A stretch of 64,000 nt of DNA from Medicago truncatula (taxonomy: Eukaryota > Streptophyta > Magnoliopsida > Fabales > Fabaceae): positions 34,012,494 through 34,076,493 of the forward strand of contig NC_053045.1 in assembly GCF_003473485.1 (NCBI RefSeq), written 5' to 3'. The notes beneath the pieces are model-generated. The model made no database searches and was not told where the DNA came from. It saw only the letters and a program-made list of their open reading frames with translations. Of this stretch, positions 12,105 through 24,171 are shown piece by piece. Both the position numbers and the translations under genes were made by a program. Position 1 is the first letter of the stretch. Each line of letters starts with the position of its first letter.

Positions 12105-15100
12105 CGAATTGAATAGTGAATTGAGAAGAAGAAGGTGGGTTAGGGTTTATATTAATTATTTGGATTGGATCGAGGGGGTGTGATCGGTAAAAGGAAAGAA
12201 CGAAAATTCCGACGAGAAAAGTGAAGGGAAGGTTATTACCTTACCACACACACACAACACAACACATACTCTCTCCCTTTTGCTTTGCTTTCTTTCTTAT
12301 GCTTAACACAATAATAACAATAATATTTATATATCAAAAATATTATCACTAAGTAATCAAAACAATTAATTCACAAAATAATATATTATAATGATTAATC
12401 CTTTAAAAATATGATAAATAATTGTCTTCTTTAGGGTATATTTTTATGATAAATAATTGTCTTCTTTGATTTAGGGTATTATTTTTCTTACATTATTTGT
12501 TAAGCTGGATGCTGGATTCGAACCTCGTTCCATTTGTGTGTTAATTTCTATGATTATTTAAGATTAATTCTATCTATAAAAAATGATAATGATAAGAGAA
12601 GTGGAAAGGTTTTTGTTCCATAATGCTTAAAAGGTTATCGTAGTCCACCTAAACTTCTAACCCAAACTCCCATTTTGGTCTATCAATCATTCTTAGGTAC
12701 ATTTGACCCGACTTTTTTTTTTCAACTTCTCTACATTTTTTAGAAGAATGTAGATCAAACACAATATCAATTAAATACTTACTAAAAAATGTACTTTTTT
12801 AAGAGTGCATAAAATTGAATTGAATAAGCTTTGGTTAAAAGTTGTTGAATGCTACTTTAGAACTACTTGTTAGTAATAAACTATACATATCTTTTTGACA
12901 AGACATATTGTAACAAACTAAACTTTTTTTTTTTTCTTATTAAAATAAAACTATACCTATCTTTTTCAATGACACCAACAATGTAACAAATATAATATCA
13001 TGTAATATAAATTCTTATCTTTTTGAATGACATGAAAAATATAGTATTCTTATAACCAAATTTGATACGGGGGAAATGAAAAAACCAACTATTAGATTCA
13101 AAGTTTTGTACAATATTTTGCTAAACAACTTTTAACTTAAAAATAAATGTAAAACTAAAAATAATAAAGTAACCAGACAAATTTTACTTCTTTCTCAAAA
13201 CCCTTAATTTTAACTTTGTTGTAAAGTAGCTTTTAAACCCTAAAAAAAATCAGGTCAAACGATGCTTTAGTCTGCTTCACAAGTCAATAGATGCAAGGCA
13301 TAAAATATACTTAGACCTTATTATTACACCGAGCAAATCCTCGTATTCCCTCGATTTGTAACGCCTCATCGCATATATTCAAAGCACAATGTTTGATGGT
13401 TACAAACTCCACCATCTATACTTGTCGATCTAAGGGTTCTTCAACATTTACTTTGAGTATCTCAGGTTCCTCACTTATAAAAGATGACTTTTAATGTCCT
13501 CCGAGGTACAATTCATTCACCTTAAAACTCTTTTATTTGGCTCTTATACTAACTTGAGTGTCATAATATCTTTTGAAAGTACCCCACCATTTGAACTTCT
13601 AACTCAAGCTCGTCGAACACCGTTCTTCTAATCACCGTAGATCAAATTCTATTTTTCTTCCTAAAAGGATGAGATGATTGGGATTTTTTTAGAAAGTTTT
13701 GTTAAATTCTTATAGGCTTAAAGTTTTTAAGAAAAAAAATAAGATTTTATTTTTGAGTTTTTTATAGAATATTTTAAAATATTTTAGTTTAATTTGTACT
13801 TAATTTTAATATAAAAAATGTAGTTTAGCTGGTAACTCTATGAATATTGGTATGCAGAGGTTTAAACCTCAAATTTTCCACTTCTTCATATTTTTAGTGT
13901 GTGAGACTATCCACTAAACTACTTCACCATAAAAAAAATATAAGAAAACTATTTTTACCCATGTATGTAACAATGTGTTGCTAGATTGTTTAATGAATTT
14001 AAGAATACACGACTTTTTACTACCAAAACCAAAAGACATGAGTTTCATAGTAGGAAAAAATTAAAATTACATGACATGTTATCAAAACAAAAGTAATTTT
14101 TTGATGTAGTGACAAATGACAACTTGCGGAGGCAGTTATGAATAGAATAGACATATGTTTCAAAATACATGAAGAATTGTGGAATTGATTCCTTTTTTCC
14201 TCTTAGAAACAACATGGCATATCTTTATAGTTAAATTCAACATGTTTGTGTTCTCTTTTTGTTAAAGTAAGGTATTTCTGGTGAGATCCTTTTTATTCTC
14301 TGGGCTACATTGTTGAGATCTATTTAAAGAGGTAACATCATTTGACCTACATTTTTTCCTATGTACGGATCATGCAATGAATTCTAAATCAATGGTTGCA
14401 TTACATGTTTGTGATTTCTTAACACCACATGATAGTGAAGAATTTAAAATCTATAAATATACAAAAATATCTTAATAAGTTGATATTGTCCCATAATAAT
14501 ACTTCTACTAAACACCAAAAACAATAATATAATAATAATACTTCTACTATTTTTTTGGGATTAGTTTTTTTAATACTAACAAAGGATGGAATCCAAATCT
14601 CTCAATGATGGTTTTAAAGTAAATGGCCAAATATAATAAAGAAGAGATTAATTTTTATATATGGGCAATGTAAAACTTTTTTAAATATTGATACAATAAA
14701 ATCATGACAAATATTTGTAGATATATTTAAGGAATTAACTTTAAAAAGTGAGGGAATAACACCTCGTGGCTCCAAGTCTTCTTTCAAACATCCATGCAAA
14801 TGGAGAACGATGACCTCAGACCGATGACACGGATTGGCCAATGAGCTCTCGCATCCCGATGTGTTGTCAATATGACTTTTACGAAGCTAAATTTTGCTGC
14901 TTTGAGTTAGACTCGTTGGGTGGGACATTCAGCGTGATACCAAACATAATAAAACTTTTCCATATAGCAATTTGAACATATTTTCACTTAGTTTTCAACA
15001 AACTAGAACTAGAATTGCTACTTTGCTACATCAGTATACCTAAAATTAACAATTAAGACAATAGCATACCTCCTTCAGAGTAAATGGGTCAAATTGTAGC

Positions 15101-15145
15101 AAAGTAAAGTATTTAAAATTAGTAACAAAATTTCATACATACTGT
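12105..15145. other. Intergenic region between ARI8-like and methyltransferase genes
   Basis: 12105-12300 is the likely promoter and 5' UTR of the ARIADNE gene, with a CA/AC-rich run at 12245-12265. The rest is AT-rich spacer with poly-A/T runs. A weak tRNA-like stretch near 13815-13870 was too short to call. No gene seen. Confidence 0.55.
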
Positions 15146-17772
15146 CTAAGAGTTCAACTCATCAACATTGATTCGAAAAGCAAAATCTTCACTTTCTAAC
15201 TCCTCATGGAACAGATTAAAATGCGGCACTTCAATCCTCTTAACAGGTGGTATATCTTCATGCGATGACCTCTGTCCCTGAAAAATGTTCATCTATCATA
15301 GTTAAAACTTAACAGAGATGCAAAACAGTAAAACCACATGCATATGAATCACAATCCTTATCAACCTCGTGCATAATCCTTCCCTAACAAAAACTAGAAT
15401 TAAACAACTTGAGCAATAACTCAGGTGATAAAGCAACTCTCCATCAAAGGCAGGGAGAGCCAAGATTGAATGAATCCCCCTTCCATGTGTAGCAAGCTCC
15501 AAAAAGAGCCAGAAGGTAGAAAAGGAAGAAAAAAAAATACTGCACTGGCACCTTTCCAAATGAAATCTATCCAATTATCATGAGAAACATGAAGTTCGTT
15601 TTTCTATATCATTGCAAAGATTAGATCTCATATGATATTCCCATTTTGATGACAAAAATGTATACTTTTTAATAGTAGAGCATTTGCCTATTTTCAACTT
15701 TCAAATTTATATATGAGACTACATTGGTTATATTCCTCTATTTATATAAATCCAGTAACTTTTTGAAAGATATTCACAAGCACGACATCAAATCAGTCCT
15801 TCAATGAGACATTTTGCCAACAAATTAGTTCTTAAATTGACATCAAATCGGTCATTGAAGTATTAACTGGTGATATTATTTATCTGAGAACCAAGTTTAT
15901 AATGTGATATCAGGGGATTTTGGTAGAAGTAGAACACATACGTTAAAGTCTTTTGTAGCAGCACCTTAATATAGCAAAAAAACAGACAATTGTTTTAATC
16001 ATCATAGAAAGAAAGAAAAAAAAGTAAGGCTATATGGATGACTAACCTTCTTTAGAACATACACAAAATAGTGAAAAGTTTCACCAAAAGTTGTCCACTC
16101 AACAGACCAGCTGAAATCCGGTGCATTAAATATAGGGCGTCTGAAATGTGGCTGGCATGAATTTTAAGCACATTAGAATCACAGCAGGGCCCAATAAAAG
16201 ACACAAATCTAACAGTTCATTCTTCAAACCTGGCCAAAAGTTATTGAGATAAATATGCCATCTGGTTTCAAAACCCTATGAACACCTTTCAATGTGGACA
16301 TGACCTTGGACATAGTTTCCGGCTTTGGATTCCATGGGTCACCACTATCCACGAACAATACATCCTTCAAAATCAAAGTTAACATATTCATGGTTAACAA
16401 AACTCTCAAGCTTACGAACTGTAGGGACCATAATTGTTAGTTTAGATTGTCAAGCCAAAATTACATTAAAGGTCAAAGGAAAATTGCCTAATTTACCATA
16501 GTTCCTTTCTCGATAACCAAATCAAAACACTCATCGTCAAAAGGTAGCTCTAGCATATCCGCTTGCATCACTTTTATGTCTAATCACAGAAATGCAAACA
16601 CAAAAAAAATTAAAACACACACAACCAATGAGCAAAACAGAATCAGATCACGAGAAAGTTGATATTCATATTTCACAGTCAATGTTTAAACCATACACAA
16701 ACCAAATCAATAACTCATATCTACCAAAAGACCAAATTACACCAAGTAAGGTTCCAGAAACAATTAAATATACACTTTTCCAACCCTGCAAATTAGATGA
16801 CATCTTTATTTTTCATTAATAAGAATCTTCTTTCTATTATTACTAGAAAGCATGAAAATAATATTATAAGTGGGAAGCATCCCTTACTCTACAAGTCGGT
16901 TTGTTAGGGATTGAGGATTTGTTTGGATAAACAACTTATTTGCAGCTTACAGCGCAAACACTTATGTATTAGCTCTTTCTATAGCAAAAGATAAAATAAA
17001 GTTAAATTGTTTTCGTGTAAGCTATAAGTTGTTTTCATAAGTTATCTTGCAGTCTGCTTGGCAAGCATAATAAGCTAGCTTATACTGTATAACTTATAAG
17101 CTCATATGACTAAAAAACATTTTGTAACTGTCATTTTCACACGAGCTTATAGCTTGTTTTTATTAGCTTATCGTGTTTTTTGATAAGCAGCTTATACCTT
17201 ATCATTTTTTTCTCTCAAGTTTAGCTCTGTTGTCGTAATTGAAAAAAAAAAAAAAAAACTAAATATTAATCAAACATATATTTTTTATGTCATTTCATAT
17301 CTATAAGCTAGTTCAACCATTAATTTTACAAACTTAATCAGCTAGCTTATAAGTTATAAGTTACATAGGAGTCGAAGGCAAGATAACCTTTGAATCCTTG
17401 AGAAAGTAAACGATTTTGCATGTTGTGAACAGCAACATGAGAAAGGTCAATGCAAGTTATGTTGGTTGTGCCATCGTTATACAAGCCATCACACATTTGT
17501 GAGTTTCCACATCCAAGCTCGAGGACAGAGGAATTGGGTGTGAGATGGGGTTGAATGATGTGACGAAAATGAGAATATTCTTTGAACCATTCATATTTCT
17601 CCTCCTTCGAAAACCTCTCATCCCTGATACATATGAAGCATCAAATTAAATTCTGGAAAATTAATACTGATGACTAGTGATTAGTGAATAGTTACCAGTA
17701 GGAAGGATTAAGGTACGCCGATGCAGAGGAGGGTTCTACCGTTGCCGTTGTCGTCGGGTGTGTTTCGTCCAT
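15146..17772 (-). CDS. SAM-dependent methyltransferase, EEF1A-lysine methyltransferase 4-like
   Basis: Six exons: 17772-17696, 17623-17388, 16579-16497, 16364-16230, 16151-16047 and 15277-15146. They join in frame to 255 aa. The class I methyltransferase fold shows in motif I (VLELGCGNSQMCDGLY, about residues 57-72), the acidic loop ITCIDLSHVAV, the post-I AxMLELPFDDECFDLV, and EKGTMDVLFVDSGDPWNP. The last is a signature of the small plant/animal family that includes At3g17365 and the EEF1AKMT4 (ECE2 N-terminal) domain. Animal members methylate a lysine of elongation factor 1A, but the plant substrate is not shown by the sequence. No targeting peptide is apparent, so it is probably cytosolic. 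Intron 2 (16580-17387) holds a MITE-like repeat. The start is the first ATG of the joined frame. Confidence 0.9.
16900..17370. mobile_element. 'CTTATAAGCT' MITE-like repeat, copy A
   Basis: The block starts GATTTGTTTGGATAAACAAC and is full of AAGCTTAT/ATAAGCT palindromic words. The same pattern recurs at 27789-28087 and 35300-35580. It lies wholly in intron 2 of the methyltransferase gene. There is no coding content and the ends are approximate. Confidence 0.5.
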
Positions 17773-18041
17773 TGTTGACTTCGATCCTTAGCGCCGCCGG
17801 GCAAAGCGGTGATAATGCAGAGGAGTTGGCAAAGTGCTAACTCAGCTTCACCCACTCCTTAAATCCATGTTATTTTATTTTATTTTATTTTATGATAATT
17901 AAAAATAATATTATTAGTATTTTTGTCATCAAATCATAAAATCAGTTGTACTCCCGCCAATAAAAGTTGAATTATCGAGTTGGGTTATAGGACTCACCAT
18001 CAAGATCTTCATGTCGATAGTAGGAGAGATGAACCTACATC

Positions 18042-18514
18042 CAGGGCCGTCCCTGTGAAATTGGAGGCCTGGCTCTCTTATTATTAATAGGCCCCTAAAA
18101 TATACAATTTTTTTAAAAGAAAAAAAGAACATAATGTTTTCTTTATTTTTAGAATAATTATAATGTTTGTTGTTACAGCTTTGCAAAAGAAGTGAATTGA
18201 ATTGGAAGGAGAAGAGAAAGTATTGATGAAATATAGACCTCAAATCCATTAAAATTATGCCCAAAAGAGATAAAAGAATAATACAATTAAAAAAAATGAC
18301 ATTTGCCATATATGGGAGTTGAACCGCAGACAAAAAGCACTACACTACCACAGTTAACCGCTAGGCCACAACATTTAGTTTGTAAAAATTCTATGCTATG
18401 CCTATATATTAAAATTTCAATGCGTTATATATTAAAAAAAAAAATATTTTGGGCCCCAAAATTGGGGAGGCCCAGCTCTGTAGAGCTGTTTGCACCTCCC
18501 CAGGGCCGGCCCTG
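18042..18514. mobile_element. Non-autonomous hAT-type element
   Basis: A 473-bp element flanked by a perfect 8-bp duplication CCTACATC (18034-18041 and 18515-18522). Its ends are CAGGGCCGTCCCTG on the left and, reverse complemented, CAGGGCCGGCCCTG on the right. The 8-bp duplication and the CAGGG termini are hallmarks of hAT elements. The inside is AT-rich and codes for nothing convincing. Around 18305-18365, read on the minus strand, there is a tRNA-like pair of boxes (GGCCTAGCGGTTAACTG and GCGGTTCAACTCC). Confidence 0.82.
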
Positions 18515-18765
18515 CCTACATCTTTGCCGAATATGAATTAACTCTTTACCACCAACTGAATCAACATCTTTATACTAACAATTTAGAGTTTTTAGAAATA
18601 GTTTATTCCAAAATCCTCTCCTCTAAAGATGTCCACATCATCCTAATCCTACTTGACATTTGTTCCAAAAATTTCTCCTAATTGTTAATACAAGCTTAAT
18701 AATTATAATTATTATTAAAAACTGTTTTTTATTTAACATTAAATTGTACATAAAATGCATAGTTG

Positions 18766-18909
18766 GTTACAATCAAATAATTATTAATATAACTATTGTT
18801 TCGATTAAAATTTATATGTTACATTAAAAATTTGTACGTTACAATCAAATAATTATTAATATAATTAGTATTCGATTAACATTTATACGGTACATTAAAA
18901 ATTTGATAG
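18766..18909. repeat. Tandem duplication of a 72-bp AT-rich unit
   Basis: Two adjacent copies (18766-18837 and 18838-18909), each starting GTTACAATCAAATAATTATT and ending in ACATTAAAAATTTG. They differ at several positions. No gene overlaps them. Confidence 0.65.
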
Positions 18910-19207
18910 GTTACAAAATTATAATAAATAATTTGAATAAATTATATTTTAAATTTTGGTCTGTTACACTATGACATGAACCTACTAATTAAAAAATTTA
19001 ATTGTAGTAATTAGTTTATAAGGTTATATAATTCATTTTTATTCGTTACAAAATTATATTACTTAATATTAATAAGATATTATTAAATTTCAAATCTTAT
19101 GAAGTTAATTTTTTGTAGGTTACATGAAATATAATCTAATCATTTAATGTACATTTTATAATATTAAAGAAGTTGATAATATTAATTTTAAAACGGTCAA
19201 ATTAACA

Positions 19208-19252
<45 letters not shown>
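19208..19252. repeat. (TA)n microsatellite
   Basis: A run of about 20 TA dinucleotides. It lies just upstream of a TATATAAATA box (19274-19283) and the OB-fold exon fragment. Confidence 0.9.
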
Positions 19253-19255
<3 letters not shown>

Positions 19256-19273
19256 CGTTATAGTACTATTTTC

Positions 19274-19283
19274 TATATAAATA
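19274..19283 (+). promoter_or_regulatory. TATA-box-like element
   Basis: TATATAAATA lies about 115 bases before the OB-fold-like reading frame. A pyrimidine-rich leader (19330-19345) follows, as in a plant promoter and 5' UTR. The gene behind it appears broken, so activity is doubtful. Confidence 0.4.
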
Positions 19284-19395
19284 GAAGCACTTTTGGGTAT
19301 AAGTACACAACAATCACAAAATATAGTTTTCTTTTTCTTTTTCTGTTCTCTGGTTCTTTGATATCTATATTCTAAGTTATTTCTGTAACTTTTTA

Positions 19396-19556
19396 TTGCA
19401 AAGAAAAAGGTTTACGAAACACGACTTCATCTCTGATGTTTCGTCAAGAAAACAATCATGGACATTGGTTGTGAGGGTTGTTCGTGCTTGGTTTGTTCAA
19501 GACTACAAAAATAAAAAACTATCATTTTCCATGGAGTTGGTTCTAATAGATCGAAA
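19396..19556 (+). pseudogene. Exon fragment of RPA1-like OB-fold protein
   Basis: The frame contains KHDFISDVSSRKQSWTLVVR, then RAWFVQDYKNKKLSFSMELVLIDRK. This resembles the first exon of the plant RPA1-like (replication protein A 70-kDa, DBD-A type) OB-fold family, which is abundant in legumes and often Helitron-associated. A donor-like GGTAC follows at about 19556, but no downstream exon was found before 20 kb. No in-frame ATG precedes the domain: the frame opens at a TTG. It is best read as a decayed or captured first exon with leader attached. Confidence 0.55.
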
Positions 19557-22020
19557 GGTACTTTTTTCTTTTTTTTTTTTGTATTTTTTGTTTAAAGTAT
19601 AGTGTTTTAATCTTTGTTATCTCATAGATCACAATTTAGCATGTAAAGTGACACAAAATGAAATATTAGCTCAAATAACACTCTTCCATGATCCTAACAC
19701 ATTTCTAGAGCAGGGTCATGATGAACATATAGCAACAACACATGTGCAACAAATGGAATCAAAGTTTATCAATATCTATGACCTTTGTATTTTACCTTTA
19801 TTTTTAGTTTCCTGATCTAGCATTAACATACTAGAAGAGTTTTTTTTAACCTTACTCTTAGGATCACCATTAATGAGTTGAAGAACTTGCATGTACTTGA
19901 GTGGGTTGACATAGATCTCATACTTTTTTTCTAACCCACGTTTGGTGAAGGTTTTAGTTTGTGGGATTCGGTTAGGAACTTTAAGAATGAGGAAGTGTTT
20001 GTTTGGAAAAAGGGGAACAATAAATTCGAAATCAAAATTACAATAAAGTATAACAAAATTAGGTTAGAGTGTTTTAATTTGTAACTCATGATCACTAATT
20101 AAAAAAATGATGGGAGGAGATTAAAGAAAGTTATTTTCTGCCAATTTTTTCTCACCGGAGATAATTTGCTTCCGAGAAAAATACTCTCTCCAATCTTAAA
20201 TATAAAAAATAAATAATTTTTTATCTTAAATTAAAACAAATATAACCTACTTTGACTCTATTTAATGTTATTTGTCCTAATATGCATTTTAATTCATGTA
20301 AGTTTCATTTTAATATTTTTTTATTCTCATGAAACACGTTCTAATATATGGTACTTTTCATAATCTTGTATATTTTTTTTATCAAATCAAGAAAACTAAT
20401 TGCATATAAGTGAAATTTTGAAGTTAGATATTTTTTATAATTGAAATCCGAGAGTATTGTGATTAAATAAAAAAGTAATAATTTTATTCATACTGGTAGA
20501 TTAAAATGGAGGTAATCATACCTGTTTAATATATTGAATGACTGAGAAACCAAAGTTAATTTGAACTCTTATTAAGTAGATATATTTTTAAGAATATATT
20601 AATTATTTATAGTGTTTTTATATTTGAAGTATAGTTTTACTTTTGCCCACTATTTTATGACTCATAAAAATATTTCTTTTAAGCAAATGGCATGCAGATA
20701 GATCTGCGACACCCTAATTATATTAAAATATTTTTGTTTGTAAGAAAGAAGACTGGGGGACATAGTAACCCATTTAAACCAAAAAGCTAACCAGCCATAT
20801 GATAATACAATACATGACAATCCAATGGGTAAATAAACAAATTCGAATTCATAACCAGACTCACACATCATGTTGCACAATCCAGCGAACCCGCATTACG
20901 GGCATAAAACCAATGTGTAAAAGAAATGTGTTGTGTGAACTGACGAGTCTCGAATCCCGATTTTCAAGCCGGTAAGGAACTGATCGCCAACACGAAAACA
21001 AATCCACACGCCACCAACCCACTGCATCTAACATGACAACAACCAGCTTCAAAGGCCATTTCTAGCCATACAGATCACTATTGACAAAGACGACAACGCC
21101 CCCATTTTCGGTGAGACCATATATGAAAAAACGCAACTTCAAAGCAATGTCGAGCTCATAATCATAATCAGACCGTGAAGGGAAAATTCAACCACGATTT
21201 GTAGGATAACACAAAACCCGATGACAATGGCGGCGAAAAACCCAACCACCATCGTTGAAACACAACCATAGTGCTCGCTAACCCAACCACCGCAAAACAG
21301 AGGAGATTTACGGCGGTTTCAATAAACAAAGAAGAAAAAATGATCCGCAAAACATGAGACAACCGCATTAGACTATCACTGTATATAAACTAGATTTGAG
21401 AGTAACAATCCATAGCAGGTGCTGACTGGTTTGATGGAACCGATCCTAAAAAAGGGGTTCTAGGAGGTGGTCAAAGAATCACACCACAACCTCCTTGATG
21501 CGTGAGGTTACATTGTGAAGGGAAGGTTTGAATTTGATAGGATGAGCAAAGAAGGAGGGTGGAGGAGAAGGAAGGCGGCGACTCTCACAAAAATAGTTAT
21601 ATCCTTTTAAAATTTAACTTTTTTTTTTTTTCTGTAATAAACGATGATTTTTTTTTTCAATTTTAAATATGAGGATAGAGTACCGCATAATGTCAAAATT
21701 TTGAAATGAAATTAAACTAAAAAAATCAAATAATATATGAAAACCTAATTATGTGTAAACCTCGTTAATTTTTTTTAAATAAAATGAAAGCACGGGAAGT
21801 TACACTAGTTTATTCACATAGAAGTGACTATATTTAGTTCTATCTTGCAAATGTATGATCATATTATCATTTATACTACAATTTTAACATATGAGTTAGT
21901 TTTAACCATTCTGTTTGTTCAGGTATCAAACAATTCATCCTTCTTATCATGGATAATGCACATTTGTAAATTGGCACCATGAAAAAATTAACTTTTGGTC
22001 AGATGTGTGGTTTTGAAAGT
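19557..22020. other. Intergenic sequence with unassigned repeats
   Basis: No supportable gene. 20150-20460 begins and ends like a degenerate MITE (TACTCTCTCCAATC ... CCGAGAGTA). 20660-21590 is less AT-rich than its surroundings and has several short minus-strand frames, but I recognise none. It may be an old transposon body. Confidence 0.4.
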
Positions 22021-22021
22021 C

Positions 22022-22172
22022 TAACACTAGCTTGGTTGGCATAGTTGATAGTATCAAGTGTTCTCGGTGCCGTTTAACCTGGGAAAGAGGAGTTCTTTCC
22101 CACCATGAAAAAGTCCCTTTCCCCAGGACAGTTGTAGGTTTTAACCGGCAGAACCAAAAAAAAAAAAAAAAA
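22022..22172 (+). mobile_element. tRNA-derived SINE with poly(A) tail
   Basis: An A-box-like AGCTTGGTTGGCATAGTTGA (22029-22048) is followed about 40 bases on by a B-box-like GAGTTCTTTCCC (22090-22101). A body of about 50 bases and a run of 18 A (near 22155-22172) complete it. That architecture is a plant SINE. The B box looks mutated from the usual GAGTTCGATTCCC, so the copy is probably inactive. No clear target duplication was found. Confidence 0.55.
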
Positions 22173-23349
22173 AGTACTCAGTTTATTTTTTAATGTTGTT
22201 TAACCTTACTATTGCACCTCCCCATTTAGTCATAATAGCGCAAAAGCCACTTTTGGAAAATGGATGTTCGTCCACATTTGAATTAATTTATCTAGTTGAA
22301 CATATTTTCGGACAAAGAACCTCCTTCCCATGAACTCTCACTCCAAAACCTCCTAACTCACATCTACGTTTTGAATTTGATTTACGCATCTCAAAATCAT
22401 TTAACCAAGTAATCTTCTTCTCCTTTTGATCTCTCATAGAAACACATTCTGAATTTTAACCACCGCTTCCAAGAATTCACCAGCATTTCGAGAGAAGAAA
22501 AAAAATAGAAATACTACTAAGGACCGAAAAGTAGTTTAGCGTTAAAAGTGAATTTATGTAGCTAAAGGTTTGTTCGATAATTCGTTGCTCTTCACATTCA
22601 AATGAAAGAAATGGATGTTCATCTTCCATATGTTCATCTTCTCCCACCTCCTCTGCACATCCTATCATACGACTTACAATATTCTTCTTCCTATTGTATT
22701 AACTTATGCTTATTTCAATGATATAGTTAAATATAAGCTTAATTCTTTTCTGCCATAATTGATGTGTTTTTGACCGAAGATTAATTGAAAATTATCAATG
22801 GTTTTCATGCTGAATTAGTCTCACAATCAAAATTGTGTAATTTTGTTGCGTTTCATTGGCTAAATCGTGAGATCAAGTCCGGCCAAATTGCGGGTCAAAA
22901 CGACGCATTTTATGTTATATGGGTGAAGAAGAAGCAGTTTCAGCCAGCTACACCCAGTTGGATCTCATAGCGTGCATGCCCAAAAATAATTGCAAAAGCC
23001 CACTACTAGAAACAAAAGATAAATGGTTATTTAATTACGAGGTGGGGTCACAGTTTTTGTTTTATATAACCCATCAAAAAGTTAACAGGTCACACATCTG
23101 AGTCACCCAAATTAAAAAGTATTATATCAATTGCCATGCTTTAACTTTCCCATCATGAGAAATAACTATCCTTTCCCATACTAAACCTCACCCGTGTTCC
23201 CTTCAATCCAAAGTGAAAAATTGATTTGTTAGCGATTGTTGATCAATTCAATTCCTCTTTCTCTGCTTAATCATTATCCAACCAGTTAATAAGATCAGTA
23301 TATTCTTAGAGATGGAGTCACACACACAGGAATAAATGTATTCCTCCAT
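22173..23349. other. Intergenic sequence without recognised gene
   Basis: A short minus-strand frame near 22560-22668 (EEVGEDEHMEDEHPFLSFEC) is acidic and has no family I know. Nothing else is supportable. Confidence 0.4.
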
Positions 23350-23815
23350 TCGAAGTCTTTTGTTGTCGAGAATTATGCTTGATAAAATCTTTACTTGGTT
23401 CATAGTCATCATACACATTATCCTTTGATTGAGGAAGTTATGTGGCATCCTCCTCTTTGCTATACTATTGATCGTACTGTTGGAGGCCGTCACAGTCTTT
23501 CCATTTGTGGTGGTATTTTTCGAGATAGTAGTGCAACTACTTTTGAGTATTGTGTGGAAAATCTTGGTATTTGGAATGCTTTTCATGCTGAACTTATAAG
23601 AGCTATGCTAGTTGAAATTGCTTTCAAAAAAAGGTTCGAGAAATCTTGAGTTGGAATAGTTCATTAGTAGTTAGTAAGTCTTGTTATCTCTGCTTTTAGT
23701 AATAGTTCATTAGTCCCATGGACTCTTCAAAATAGGTGGCTTAATTGTATTGAGCTTACTCAAAATGTTTATATATTTTCTCATACTTAAAGAATGGGCA
23801 ACATGAAAATGAAAG
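23350..23815 (+). pseudogene. LINE-derived RNase H domain relic
   Basis: The frame 23395-23649 contains SICGGIFRDSSATTFEYCV, then LGIWNAFHAELIRAMLVEIA. These match the shape of the plant LINE RNase H domain (CGGIFRD, then AELxAM). A stop follows, but the next part still reads LVPWTLQNRWLNCIELTQN, the end of the same domain. The usual catalytic Asp of the first strand is not evident. It is a broken, immobile retroelement fragment downstream of TIC62. Confidence 0.55.
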
Positions 23816-24171
23816 TACTATAACATAAATGGAAAAACTGATTATGAAAAGTAATACCTTTTCCTTATTTAAATTGCAACATAGGAAAAGTAAATTGTAT
23901 ATATAAAAAAAACAACAGTGCTCGTTGAGTGACTTTCCTCAAAAAGTCATCAAGAAATAAATGGCATGGCTGAAAATTTCCATTCACATAGTTGCTTCCA
24001 TCTTCATATTTTAGTGAGAATCCTCTTCAATACAATAATCCTATTTGCTCCAGAAAAATATATCACAATTATGAGTCCAGGGTATGTAGTGTACATAATC
24101 AAGAGTACACTTTACATATGTAATGATTTGCATCTCTAACCTTATCTGATTCCATAGGCAGGAGGCAGTTC

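Noticed and set aside
18303-18370. Possible tRNA gene on the minus strand
   Set aside because: Box-like sequences are present, but I could not form acceptor, anticodon and other stems. It lies in a hAT element.
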